Shown: positions 1 through 11,237 of the stretch, in pieces
Position numbering within the stretch: position 1 is the first letter of the stretch
Layout of the letters: each line of letters begins with the position of its first letter
Source of the DNA: Draba incana
Taxonomy: Eukaryota; Streptophyta; Magnoliopsida; Brassicales; Brassicaceae
Reading direction: 5' to 3'
Length of the DNA: 64,000 bases
Assembly: GCA_963576765.1 (NCBI GenBank)
Contig: OY755214.1
Span: 9,980,730 to 10,044,729 of the forward strand
The notes under the pieces: model-generated
Databases searched by the model: none
What the model saw: only the letters and a program-made list of their open reading frames with translations
Told to the model about the DNA's origin: nothing
Position numbers and translations under genes: made by a program

Positions 1-1938
1 TTAATGAGTTCACCGCCTTTACTGAGCTGAGACGCGTGTTCTTTAGAGTCACAATGAGTTGCTGCAAAGCAAAGTAACTCAACCCACACTTTACTCACTA
101 CCTCCCACACGTTTTCACCTCCTTGCTTTAACCGTTTCAGCTCCTTTGCAAGCACGCTCGCATCGAACAACACGGATTTGCTTTTGTCTCCTTTCACATC
201 CATAGGATCAATCTCTGTGTTAACACGGAGAATAGCTCGACTTGCTTCGTTCATGAGATTTTCTGATTTATCGATATTTTTCCTCTTGAAAAACTCCTTT
301 GCCTCTTCACACGTGTCTCTGAACCGTATCTTTGATATTCCGGAAACCGCTGACATAAGAGCCGGTTGCGTTTTGAGGAGGTACATCATGTAGTCAGATA
401 GGATTTTGCTGAACTCTTGTTTCTGCGTGATTATGCTGAACTATTGTTTCTGCGTGATTACTTCGTTTATTTGGTCTTGGTAGAAGAGTTCTGTAGCGAT
501 GTGCCATAGTAGAATGCTCTGATCGTAATCCTTTTCTGTCACGTATCGCAGGAGTGTCGCGTGGTCTGGTCCATCTTCTAGTAAAGTCCACTCTCCTCTA
601 GCTGATGATATACTTTTGGCACTTTCTTGATCATCAGCAAACCGGTGTTTGTGTTTCACTTCGTTGAATATGAACTCCCATAGTTCTCTAGTGAGGCCAT
701 CACTCGTTGTGAATCTTATCTCTTCCGGGTCCATCTTCGAACCTTTTCCATTTCGGTGTTTTGAAACCAAGGATCCAGTTGATAACTTTGTCCACGCAGG
801 TGTCTTGCTCGTCCGGGTCCTCTTTTAGACTCCTCAATCTAGCGATGGTCCAGTCAGATACACAGAACATAAGAAGAGCAATGGAATCAAGAGCTATTCC
901 ACATATTAGCAACGCGTAAGTAAGTGCAACATCGAATCCATCGTATTGATCTTCTTTCTTCATCTTAAAGAGGCAAAGAGACGCAACAAGTGATCCCAAA
1001 GCTATAAACCGGAACACAGCTCCGGTCCAATTATGCAAAATCGCTGCTTTGGTGAACAGAGAGTCGTAGATGAGTCCTAGCTCGACTTCGATGATACGAT
1101 AAGCTTCTTCTGCGGAAAGCGAGTTAAAGAATTTCCTGCTCTCGTTGCGTTGTTTATTAGTGAAGATTAGATCAACAATAAGACCTTTGAAGATTTTAAA
1201 GTACTTGTAAGCATACTGGACAACTTGAAGTGCTGTCAAATCATTTTCCGGCGCAACTGAAGTATTATTACCTTCCCGTCCTTTCTCGGGATCTTCCACC
1301 ACAATTACCTCGGTTGGCATATTCATTTTCTTCTTAGCTTCGTATTCCGCCATGAGCTTCGCGTAATTAGCGCCAGGATCAGCTTTCTGTAGCATTGAGT
1401 CCTTGAACTTGTCAAGACTCCCTGAGAACAAGGCAGCTGTTCTCTCGACGTACTTGATCACTCCGCCCGCAAGCATGATTACCGTTGGAGTCAAAAGCCT
1501 GTTCGGTATAGATAACAGGATCACGTAGACAGTGGCGACCGCTTGACAGACAAGCATAAACAAGTGTCGCTCCCAAAGTTCGTTATCCTCTAGGGCGAAT
1601 GCGGTGATGGTGTCTGGACCTCCGAGGTGTAAGAGAAGGAACGGTGACCAAAAGGCTAAGAGCTCGCCGTTCTTGGAATGTTTGTTTGATTCTTCTTGTT
1701 GACTGTCTGAGATCTGTCCAACTGCGTAATCGGCTGCCCAATCAGCGAGAAGATAAGCTGACCATATGAGTACAAGGAAGAGCTTCTTAGCTGTGCGTCT
1801 TCGGCTCGGTGCGAAGAATATAAGGATTGTTTGGAGGAAGAGACTGAGTATTATGACTCCACGAATGTTCCATTTGTCCCAAAGTTTCTTCACAGGTGGT
1901 GGAATCATCTCACCCATCTTGTCTTCTTCTTGGTTCAC
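1..1938 (-). pseudogene. DUF4220/DUF594 membrane protein gene, disrupted and cut by the window edge
   Basis: The minus strand encodes an N-terminal DUF4220 region (about 400 residues, several hydrophobic segments; it opens with a PPPVKKLWDKWNIRG-like start after a short leader), then a linker, then the beginning of DUF594 (LFDASVLAKELKRL, followed by the conserved WVELLCFAATHCD). The family is plant-specific, multi-pass and of unknown biochemical function. Two lesions are visible. Near 735 the reading frame shifts by one base right after the KTPKWKRFEDG stretch; the sequence then jumps to a region normally much closer to the C-terminus, so internal sequence may also be missing (family knowledge, not shown here). 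At about 441 a TAG stop lies in the first unit of a 27-bp tandem duplication; the second unit reads GAG at that place. Translation in the same frame stays open from there to position 1. At5g45540-type relatives are about 800 residues. A sequencing or assembly error is the alternative for either lesion. Confidence 0.82.
391..445. repeat. 27-bp tandem duplication inside the DUF594 gene
   Basis: Two adjacent units read TGCTGAACTC/ATTGTTTCTG followed by CGTGATTA. They encode the repeated peptide ITQKQEFS on the minus strand. The units differ at one base, and that base turns a Glu codon into the stop in one unit. Confidence 0.85.
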
Positions 1939-2397
1939 TCTTGTGGTTGTATACAGTGAGTGTTAAGGTTTAGTGAATGTTCTTCCACGTCAAGTTTATG
2001 TTTTTTCGTTATGGGTTTCTTTGTTTGTATTGTTTTGAGACTTGAAATAGAACAAAGAGTAGCAAGTGTTATTGTTACACTAGCAGAGTAGAGAGTTATA
2101 CCTTGCCTATAATCAAATATTATCTTTCTCTTTTCTTTTCTTTATTCCACGTCTTTGTTCTTTTCTTCTGAGCATGAATAACTAACTACTTTTTACTGTA
2201 TATCCGTCACACATATAGGTACATGTAGACTACATCCAAATTGCTTAGGACATAGAGATTGTTAAGGTTCTACTTGAAACTTCCTACACTTTCTCTGTTT
2301 TCTAATTCTAAATCTATAAGCTTTCTTAATAGTTCCTCAATTTAAAAAGATTTTTAGATTGGTTGCTGATTAGCAGAAGGAATCAGCCATGAATATA
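1939..2397. other. Upstream region of the DUF4220 gene
   Basis: Gene-free, AT-rich. It would hold the promoter of the minus-strand DUF4220 gene. I see no convincing ORF or structured RNA. Confidence 0.5.
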
Positions 2398-2738
2398 CAG
2401 AAAAACCTCTATATAAATTAATAATGTTGAGACTTCAAAAATTTATTAATTTAATGAGATATTAATTTATCGATAAATTAATAATTTATTAATTTATAGA
2501 GAGATTTTTTGGATCGGGGTTTTTTGGAAAAAAATAACTCAAATGTTATACTATATGATCTTATTCAATCCATTAGTAAGATTAACATATATTACATTGA
2601 GATTATGATAAATATTTGCCATTAACGCAATCAAATTGATCTTAATTACTTAATATCATAATAGTGTTTCTAGATAAGAAAATTATACACGGTCTTAAGT
2701 ACAAAATTTAGAAGAAATCATAATTATTAACTTTAAAT

Positions 2739-2775
<37 letters not shown>

Positions 2776-3074
2776 CATAATCAATCATATATATTTTTAA
2801 TGGTAAAATTAGAGATAAGTTCCAACAAGTTTAACTTTGAGTAAAAAAAAAAAAAGGATGAAACCATGTTTTAAACACTATTATAGTTAAATGCATAATT
2901 GTATACATGATTATTAATTTATACTATTATTTAGACCATATTTTACATTGGAGTTTAAAAAAATTATTATCTTATCATTTTATCGAATTTTTTTAATTTT
3001 TACATTGGCGCGACTCGGGACCAGGAAAATTTATTAATTTATGGTGATTATTAATTTATAGAGTATTTCTACTG
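2398..3074. mobile_element. AT-rich MITE with CAG-ended inverted repeats (hAT-like?)
   Basis: The left end reads CAGAAAAACCTCTATATAAA and the right end, reverse-complemented, CAGTAGAAATACTCTATAAA; both run on into repeated TTAATTTATxxATTAATAA tracts. This is the look of a common Arabidopsis family of short AT-rich elements. I found no clear target-site duplication, so boundaries and superfamily are tentative. No coding capacity. Confidence 0.5.
2738..2775. repeat. (TA)n microsatellite
   Basis: An almost pure run of TA dinucleotides inside the AT-rich element. Confidence 0.9.
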
Positions 3075-3275
3075 TGTGTCTTATAACCCCAATTGGCTTT
3101 CAAAATGTGCAGCACGAGTGAGAAGAACCGGTATTTTACTTTTAGGGCCACTCTAAAAATGTTACATATATTCTTTTTCCCCTTTTTTCTTTTGAAATAA
3201 TTGGCCTTCTAACACTTATTCCAAAATTTGTATGGGTTTTTAACACTTTCGGATTTCTCTTGTTAGGCTTAAAAC

Positions 3276-3869
3276 CAATGTTATAAAAATCGTTAGGCGG
3301 TAGCTAGGCGCTTAGCAAGGGCCTAGCGCCTAGATCGATTAATCGGGGCCTACGCGAAGCCTAGGCGTTACCAAGAAATCATACCATAAAACATAAATAT
3401 CTCAAATATATAGTGCAAAAATCCATCAATTGTATTTCTTTTGGAAAAAGAAAACAAAATGTGCAATTTTTATATCTTCATAAACATATTTCTCTATACA
3501 ACTGATATTAATTACATCATTACTATGTGGGACGTTGGGACAACCAACCTATATATTAAAAGAAAATAAGTTTAATACAAAGGATTCACGTAATCAAGCA
3601 GAAAAAATAATGTCCCAACGAATAAGAGTTTTTTTTATATATAATTAAGCTTGGCTCAGCAATTATTGGTAGTGAACCAGCTTATTTTAAGTCCAAGCCC
3701 ATCCAACACAATTTCGGTTAAGGGTAGACAACCGGTTACTTGGTGTTTATCGGCCAATTAATCATAAAACGTATAATTAGACCGATCAGAGGAAAATCGA
3801 ATCGGTGATTGGTTGTTCACCGCCTGGCCGGACGCCTACGCGCCGAGTCAACCGATTTTTTGAACATTG
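3276..3869. mobile_element. Non-autonomous hAT element (MITE) with 8-bp target duplication
   Basis: 594 bp. Ends are CAATGTTATAAAAATCG on the left and, reverse-complemented, CAATGTTCAAAAAATCG on the right. The element is flanked by a perfect 8-bp duplication, CTTAAAAC (3268-3275 and 3870-3877). An 8-bp duplication plus CA-starting inverted repeats is the hAT signature. The sub-terminal regions are rich in TAGGCG-type words (GGCGCTTAG, CGCCTAGG, GGACGCCTACGCG), likely sub-terminal transposase-binding repeats. No transposase ORF, so it must have been mobilised in trans. Confidence 0.85.
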
Positions 3870-3935
3870 CTTAAAACTTTCTTTTTGTGCCAGAATGACT
3901 ATATTACCCTTAGAATCAGGCTTTCTCTCATCTTA

Positions 3936-4194
3936 GAGCATGCACAACCGTAAGACTGGTAAAATCTCATAATTTGTAATATTTTAATACTTTTAATTTA
4001 AGTTTATTAACTCTTTAAATATTAAATTATTAAATAAATAATAGATCAATAATATAGAGACATGTGGCAGAGACTTAGCAGAGACAGTCTCACAAGTCTC
4101 TCTTCAATGAGACTCATCTACTAAAAAGTCTCAAAATTTTTTTTTTTTCTTTTAATTAGATGAGACTTTAATAGTCTCACCACTAAACATGGTC
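3936..4194. mobile_element. PIF/Harbinger-like MITE with TTA target duplication
   Basis: 259 bp. The left end GAGCATGCACAA and the right end, reverse-complemented, GACCATGTTTAG share the GA(G/C)CATG core. TTA flanks both sides (3933-3935, 4195-4197). Inside are many AGAGACT/AGTCTC words able to form hairpins. Three-base TWA duplications and G(G/A)GCATG ends fit PIF/Harbinger. Confidence 0.7.
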
Positions 4195-4384
4195 TTACCT
4201 CCACCTTCCACGCATCATGTTTGTTATTTTTTTTTATTTTTTGTTTTTCTTTTATTTGCATTTCTCTTCATTCTTATTTTTCATACATATTATATTTAAT
4301 AGTAAAAATAAAAATAATTTTAGATTTTTGTTAAGATTATTTCTTTTTACAGTTTCATATCCATTTTGATATAGTTTATTATAC

Positions 4385-4870
4385 ATGTATATATATATAT
4401 ATATAAGTAGTTGTACACATGTACACATACACATAAATATGATGTGTTGTATATATGTGCACACCTACATGCACGTACACATACATGTGTATATATGTGC
4501 ACATCTACATGCACGTACACATACATGTGATGTACATGAAAGTAGTTTATGTACACACGTACATTGACATGTACCTACACACATAAATATGATGTGTTGT
4601 ATATATGTACACACGTACATGCACGTACACATACATGGATGTACATGTAAGTAGTTGTATATATATATATGTACATCCATACATAGACACATACACGTAC
4701 ACATAATATGATGCGTTATATATATGTACACACGTACATGCACGTACACATACATGGATGTACATGTAAGTAGTTGTATATACATGTACATCCGTACATA
4801 GACACATACACGTACACATACATGTGATATGCTATGTGAAGTATAGACGTGTACACATATTTATGACACA
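4385..4870. repeat. Higher-order alternating purine-pyrimidine repeat (GTACAC/ATGTGT/TATA)
   Basis: A degenerate ACAT/GTAC/TATA array. It has a larger unit: the word GATGTGTTGTATATATG recurs near 4441, 4591 and (variant GATGCGTTATATATATG) 4710, so unit lengths are 150 and 119 bp. Each unit also holds GTACATGCACGTACACATAC and ATGTAAGTAGTTGTATAT blocks. The open frames across it (runs of Cys, Thr, His, Tyr and Val) arise from low stop density, not from genes. Confidence 0.85.
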
Positions 4871-5239
4871 TGTACGACATGTGATATGTGTATGTACCCG
4901 TACTTCTTTTACATGGTAAGTAATTACAAATTAAAAGATGACGAAAAATGATGTTTGAAAAGTAAAAATAAATAATTTTTTTTTTTCAACTTAAATATAA
5001 GAAAAATACAAAACAAATGTGAGAAGAGAAAAAAATGGAGAAAAAGTTGGCGTGTGGATAAGTGGAAGAATGATGAAGGAAAAGTAATGGCATACCCGTA
5101 ATTCTTAGGGTGGAGGAGTGTAGTAATATCATGAATAATGGTACAAAATGTCAAAATCGCACCACTTTTCGAAAAGTGTTATACTGGCATGTGGATAAAT
5201 GTAAAGTGTTATCACGACAATTTTGCCCTTTTTGGCTCA

Positions 5240-7270
5240 TTTTACTTTAGTCCGCCAAGTTTCTCCGAACCTCTAAATTTTTTTCTTAAATCCAAAAAAC
5301 TATTAATAATAGCAATCCTAGAAAATGATTATTTTAAGGTTGTGTCGTTTCGGAAATAGTCGCTATTAGCCGCTTTTTGAAGGGTGTGTTTTCCCGATAG
5401 AACCACTTTAAAGGTTGCGTCTTTATTATATACCCGCTTTGTAATTATTTCCAAGGATTGCATCTTTTTTATATACCCGCATTGTGATTATTTCCAAGGG
5501 TTGCATGTTTTCGAAAAAAAATGTTTAACCTAGGATATGTGTGTTTTTAACTAATAATAATAATAACAATCCTAACAAATACATTTTAGGGTTGCATTTT
5601 TTCAAAATAAACTGTTTTAAGGTTTTTTTTTTTTTTTGTCAACAAGCTCCATATATTAAATCACATTTGGTCGGTAGAAGCATCTCGAATTCGGGTACTA
5701 TCTACCGACTCCTCGAGATCTACATGGAAAAAGATATGGTTCCGTGCTCGTGCCGTTTTTGCAAGGGCATCGGCACAGACATTACAAGAACTGAAAGAAA
5801 ATAAATTGTTCTCTAAGCTCCACGAAATGATCTATCACGGATTGGAAAGCTGGCCAATCTATCGGATCGTCGATCATCGTTAAAATGTTTAAGCAATCCG
5901 TCTCAATTCGGACCCTAGGTACATGTTTCTGAATAAGGCACTTCATTGTCCAGAGGAGTCCCTCGAGCTCTGCATGTAAAGCTGAAAGGCTTCTTCGACA
6001 TCCCTGCTTGCCGGTGTATATTTGACCTGATATGTCAGTGAGACACCATCCGAGACCACTAGTGGGCCCTTGAATTGCCCATGATGCGTCCACTTGGCAG
6101 ATCGAGATAAGTGGATGCTCGGATCGGATGATATCTCCATACTCGGTAATATCTCCTTCCTCTCCTTTGTCTTCTTCTCTAGCTAAGTTCGCGCATCGCC
6201 AACTTTCTTCCTCTAACTGAGCTACTTGGAGCGTGGTCGCGGTTGATACATTATTGCCATTGAAGAGCTTGTCGTTCCTAGCCCTCCAAATGAACCAAAT
6301 GGTCCACGAGAATGTATCCCTTTGTGGTTTGGGGAGACCCCTTTTTTTTGTCCTCTAAAATAGGAAATCCATATTTTGGTATAGGGATGTACTCGGGAAA
6401 TAACCCGGAAAACCGTTTTAAGGTTATTAATGGTATGTTTGCGTCTTTTCAAGAGAACCTGTAGAAAATGAAGTTAAGGGTTTTGTCCTACCAAAAATAA
6501 CCGTTTTGTAGGTATCAATGTACCGTAGTGTTGTATTTTTTCTAAAATAACGTTGGGCGTTTTATAGTCGTCAATGTATTGTAGGGTCGTGTCTTCTTTT
6601 TTTTTTTTGGTAATTAGGGTCGTGTCTTCTTGAGAAAAATTGTTACCGGTTATTAATAAATCTTAGGGTTATATCTTTTTGAAAATAACCGTTTTATAAT
6701 TATCAATGTACCATATATGATTGTATCATTTCAAAAATAATTGTCTTATATAAATGTATTGTAGGATTGTGTATTCTCGAGAAAACATGTTTTTGGTTAT
6801 TAATAACTCTTCTCGATTTTTTTTATTATTATTAAACCAATATAGAGTTGCATCTTCATTAGATGAAAAACATTTTACGATTATTCATGCATCCTATAAT
6901 TGCAATTTTAATAAAAAAAAAACATGATTTATGGTTATTATTAATGCATCTTTTAGGAAAAAACGTTTTGTATATAGAGTTGCGTCTTTTCAAAATATCA
7001 TTATATGGTTATTATTATTATTATTATTAGTGCTCCATAAGGTTGTATTTTTTTTGAAAAAACCGTTTTGTGGATAAAACCGCATAGTTTCGTAAAAAAA
7101 TGTTTTATAGTTATTCTAAGGGTTTGCATTTGATTATTAGAGATATTTATACATTTTAAGATTGCGTTTTTTTGAAAAAACCGTTTATGCATTGTTATTG
7201 TGTCATCGAATGTGTCTTTTGGGAAAAAAATGTTTTATAATTTATTAAAACAGTGTATGATAACGTCTTT
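5240..7270. repeat. Decayed tandem repeat, motif GTTGCGTCTTTT...ACCGTTTTATGGTTATTAATGCAT
   Basis: Words of the type GGTTGCGTCTTTT, AAAATAACCGTTTTA and GGTTATTAATGCATC recur in order every 55-80 bases across about 2 kb, on both sides of the LINE remnant. Units are strongly diverged. No ORF of note. It looks like an old minisatellite array into which younger elements inserted. Confidence 0.65.
5623..6414 (-). mobile_element. 5'-truncated LINE remnant with RNase H domain and poly(A) tail
   Basis: On the minus strand a decayed ORF shows the end of a non-LTR retrotransposon. It has a PWTIWFIWRARNDKLFNGN segment, then an RNase H domain (VDASWAIQGPTSGLGW, the HAELEGLLWTMK helix, RIETDCLNIL), then ADALAKTARAR after a frameshift near 5800. 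The strand ends in an A-tract (T-run at 5623-5637), as expected for a LINE 3' end. GTTTTAAGG occurs on both sides (5614-5622 and 6415-6423), a likely 9-bp target duplication, although the surrounding decayed repeat contains related words. Reverse transcriptase and endonuclease are gone. At least one frameshift, so non-functional. Confidence 0.85.
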
Positions 7271-7277
7271 TAAAAAA

Positions 7278-7609
7278 GGGCAATTCTCAAAAATACTATC
7301 AAAAAAGTTTTTGTTCCAAAAATTTCATTTTTTTCAAAAGTTCCAAAAATACCACAAATTTCAAATTAACTTTAAATATTCAAAACTAAACTCTAAACCC
7401 CAAATCTAAACCCTATCCCCAAAAACTATACCCTAATTATGTATTAGTTAACCCAAACCCAAAAAAATTAATTCGAAACTCTTTAAAATCAATTTTTGAG
7501 TTTGTGGTATTTTTGGAACTTTTGAAAATTAATGGTATATTTGGAATAAAAACTTTTTGATGGTATTTTTGGAACAAAAACTTTTTTTGATGGTATTTTA
7601 GGGAATTTC
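7278..7609. mobile_element. MULE-like MITE with long inverted repeats
   Basis: The two ends are inverted copies of AATACCATCAAAAAAGTTTTTGTTCCAAAAATACC-type sequence (left GGGCAATTCTCAAAAATACT; right, reverse-complemented, GAGAAATTCCCTAAAATACC). Flanks share CTTTTAAAAA, about 9-11 bp, as Mutator-like elements produce. The centre has CTAAACCCTA-like words. No ORF. Confidence 0.7.
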
Positions 7610-7839
7610 TCTTTTAAAAAAAAATGTTTTATAGTTTATGAATGCATCCTAAGATTGTGTCTTCTAGAAAATTCTTGTTTTATACTAATGCATCGTTTTA
7701 TGTGGTGCTTTTCTTTTAAAACCAAATAATTTGCGACAAAAAATGTATTAGATATTAATGTCTGTGTGCTTATCTTCTCATTATGTATTTTTTTACTTAT
7801 TATCTTATAATAATAATATATGTAAAATTCAATGAACTA

Positions 7840-8480
7840 AAGAAGATTACATGAAAGCAAGTGAGTAAGCAAACAAGCAAGTAATAAAATTAGTTTTTAA
7901 CAAGGAAGAAAAAATCAAAGGAGTCTGAGCAAGCATGGAATGACGACAAAAATACGTAAGCAAAGAACCAGACAAAGAATCAAGAAATCAAATAAGTAAA
8001 AAACAAATGAAAGAAACAGAGGAACAATTATAAATATGAAAAAGTAAGCAGGTATATGTATTTGCATATGCGTAGATGAATGTATGTATGAATTCATGTA
8101 ACAAGTAAGCAAGGAATCAAAAAAGAAAATAAAGCAAGTAAACACGCAGGAAATCAAAGAAGGAGATTAGGTAGTAAAACATATACATGGTAAGCAATGA
8201 ATGAAGGCATAAATTAAGCAACCAAACAAGTAGACAAAGAATGAAAGAATCAAGTAACTAGACAACGAGACAAAGTAACATGGAAGTAACTATGAATGGG
8301 TACAAGATAGCAAGTATGCAACTATAAATGCATGTATGCATGAATGCACGCATTTAGTTATGTGAAAAACCCATCTGGTTTTTTGACACAGTATCAAACT
8401 GCATCTAATGCAAATAGAGTCACCAATTGCTTCATATGAATGAGAACAACTAACCTGCAAAATTATGAGTGAGAATGACA
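7840..8480. repeat. AAGC/AAGT-rich block, copy A
   Basis: Built of GCAAGTAAGCAAACAAGCAAG-type words, then AGCAAGTATGCA and ATGAATGCA runs. It ends in a segment (TTTTTTGACACAGTATCAAACTGC, then AATAGAGTCACCAATTGCTTC) that recurs in copy B at 11238-12000. The open frames are low-complexity Leu/Phe/Ser/Cys strings and are not taken as genes. Confidence 0.75.
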
Positions 8481-11237
8481 CAATGTCAAATGTTAAATTT
8501 TGGATAAGTCACATGGATCAATTTCGAGGAAGACTTATGTTACCTTAACAAGACCGCACCCAATATTGCATCTAGATTACTAATGAAAAGGGTAGAGAAA
8601 GGCTTACCATTATTCCACTCGTCGACATTTCCAAGATATACGTACAAAATTACTGGAGGCACTAATGAAAACACAAATATATATACCAAATATAAGAATC
8701 GTGAAGATTGATATCCTTTGCAAATTGAAATTCACATCAGTATATATACCTGCATTGACTCCCTGAGGAATTGGAGTTCGATGCCTTTCTTGCGCACACA
8801 TTCTTCTTCCATAAATTTTCAGAATGACCTCACAGTCACCACCAACCACCACAGAAGTTTAGCTTGGACATGAAAATCTCAATTGTTAAAATAAAAGTTG
8901 TGACATGTGAGGTCATTCTGAAAATTTATGGAAGAAAATTTTGTTACCTTCTTCTTTGTATTTTCAATACTCATCACAGCCCTGAAAAAGTTTGAGAAAC
9001 GGGTTACCAAAAATATTATGAGAGGAAGACTTGAATTTGGACTAAAACGAATGAAATTACTTTTGAGCAAGAATATGCCTGAAACGCTAAGGAAATTAAT
9101 ATGTTCAGCTCCATGTGCTACCAATACGACTAGAAACAAGTTTTACCGAAATCAGACCTGACCATCAAGTTGCTTATGCTACTACAACGGAACAACATAT
9201 TCTTGCCTTTGATGAGAGTTCGTGGTATCTTTCAACCTGATCCAACAAATTAAAAATTTTAAACAGAATGAAGAGAAAAATTATTTCATTTCTTAGAAGA
9301 ATTTGGTGTCTATTAACTAACCAACCTACATAAGTCTTCGCGCTGAGCATCTTTTAAATCATTTAGTTGTGTCTGATCACGAACTTGATGAAAATTTTCT
9401 TCTCTTGCTCTGTTTTCTCCAAACTTCTTCCCTGTTAAGAGTTAACTAAATTTAAGAAGCAAACATCTGAGCGACTGGATTAGATTAGTAAAAAGAGAAT
9501 TAAATATACAATACCTTGATCCATTCATGTTTATCTTACTAAATCACATTGTTCTCTGCTGCTAGACGATGATTTTATTCATAAACCATGAACACTAATT
9601 AATGAAATCCAATGGAAACAATAAAAGTTCATCACCATATACTAAGCACAAAATATTATTACTTAGTGCATGAAAAACAAAGACAGATTTCTGAGAAAGA
9701 TCAAACTGACACCTGGAGATGAAATAAGATGCAGAGAATTATAGCAAAACTCTGCATCCATGTAGTCTCCATTGTTTTCCTCTTCTTCCTTCTAGACACT
9801 AGTAACCAAGAATACTTCTCTGAGAACATCTACCAGTTGAGTTGGAACGGTATTTTGATGTAGTTTCTTTCAAATGTTGCGGTCTACTTATGTCGTCAAA
9901 GCCAGCTACATATATCTCCTCTTCATGTTCTTTGATTGATAAGAACCACGAGACGATGTAAGAGTTAACACGTATACTGAAATTGGGACAATTTCGAACA
10001 TTGTAAGCAAACCTACCATGTTTGTTATGAGTTTCATATGTTCCTCATGTTTCACTGACTTGACAGCCTTCATGCCACATTTCTGGATAAGACCAACATG
10101 ACTTTTCAAAAGAATACAAGAATCTGCAAAATAAGGCAATGTTGCAAAAATGTGAAATTTAAATTCTAGGCAACATAAGTGCCATCTTGGAATATTGTGT
10201 TTATAAAAAGGTATTGGAAGCACACCTTTTCTTTTAATAGGTTTTTCTATTCCTTCTGCCACTTTAGTAAGCCTTCGACCACGCATTAATTTAAATTTGC
10301 GTTCATTGCGTGGTTTTAGTCACCAACATCTTTAAAAAACCTAAAATTTGTCTGTTTTTCAAATGCGTGTAGGTTTCAAAATAAAGAAAACACTTCATTG
10401 AGTCTTCTTTTTTTTTTGACCAAAAAGTTAGAGAAAAATGCGTCTGTTTTTTTTCATTGAGTCTTCTTATTGATAAAAAAAAGTTAGAGAAAAATGGATA
10501 AGCTCTTGAGTGGGAAGATAACTAACCTTTATAATTTCCAATGTTGAAGGAATTCATATGCCAAATGAGCTACTCCCTTAACAGCAACACTAATCATATG
10601 AGGCTTTTTCCATCCACGCAACCAATTACCTGTGACAATAATAGCATAGATCAATAATCAATCTTGACGCAAAAACCAAAAACAAAGATTCTATAAAACA
10701 ATGTTATGATGACTTGTTAGGATTACATAAAACTTACCATATTGCATGAACAATTTGAACAAATACATTATATGTTCTCTGCTTCTTGTTTTCTTTTATA
10801 TATATACTTGCAAAAACATCATCAACCCGAATAATGATTCTTACACAATCATACTTTAACATAAACAGTTTTAAACCCTCCTCTAAGAAAGAATAGATTC
10901 AATGAACCGTTGCTTAATGGTCTATGTGGTCTATGTGGTAGCGATACTTAATGACGACGAGGAATTTGCCTTGATAGGCACTTAAAGAGTTCCATCTGTG
11001 ATGTTTGAAACAGTAACCTAAAACTATCCAACATAATACATATTTATTGGAAGACAAATTGATACAAGTAGTAAGCAAATAAGCAAGCAAGTTAAGGATA
11101 CAAATGACGAAAATAAAATTAAAGTAGTTAAAGGAAAAAAAGAGAGTAGGTAACAGATTAGGCATGTAAGCAAGGAAGCAAGTTAAGAATAGCAGCCAGA
11201 GAGCAAAGAAACAATGAACCAAGAAACTAACAAGGAA
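8481..11237 (-). other. Region with exon-like pieces, no identifiable product
   Basis: Minus-strand pieces look like exons with plausible splice junctions: about 10506-10620 (NWLRGWKKPHMISVAVKG), 10017-10125 (LLKSHVGLIQKCGMKAVKS, then a GT donor), about 9780-9960 (NSYIVSWFLSIKEHEEEIY), 9330-9430 (KKFGENRAREENFHQVRD, then a GT donor) and about 8750-8865. I could not join them into one open frame and recognise no family. The region lies between two copies of an AAGC-rich block and ends in a captured RNA-binding-protein scrap, so a decayed gene or a transposon carrying gene pieces is as likely as a working gene. Confidence 0.3.
8806..8934. repeat. Perfect 29-bp inverted repeat
   Basis: Arms 8806-8834 and 8906-8934 are exact reverse complements (core CATAAATTTTCAGAATGACC), with a 71-bp spacer. 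A transcript would fold into a 29-bp stem. Confidence 0.9.

Noticed and set aside
4252..4819. Four overlapping open frames rich in Cys, Val, Tyr, His and Thr
   Set aside because: They are read-through of the alternating GT/AC/TA repeat on both strands and have no protein-like composition.
7915..8157. Hydrophobic Leu/Phe/Cys-rich minus-strand frame (similar ones at 11238-11718)
   Set aside because: Low-complexity translation of the AAGC/AAGT block; the similarity between the two places is due to the DNA repeat.
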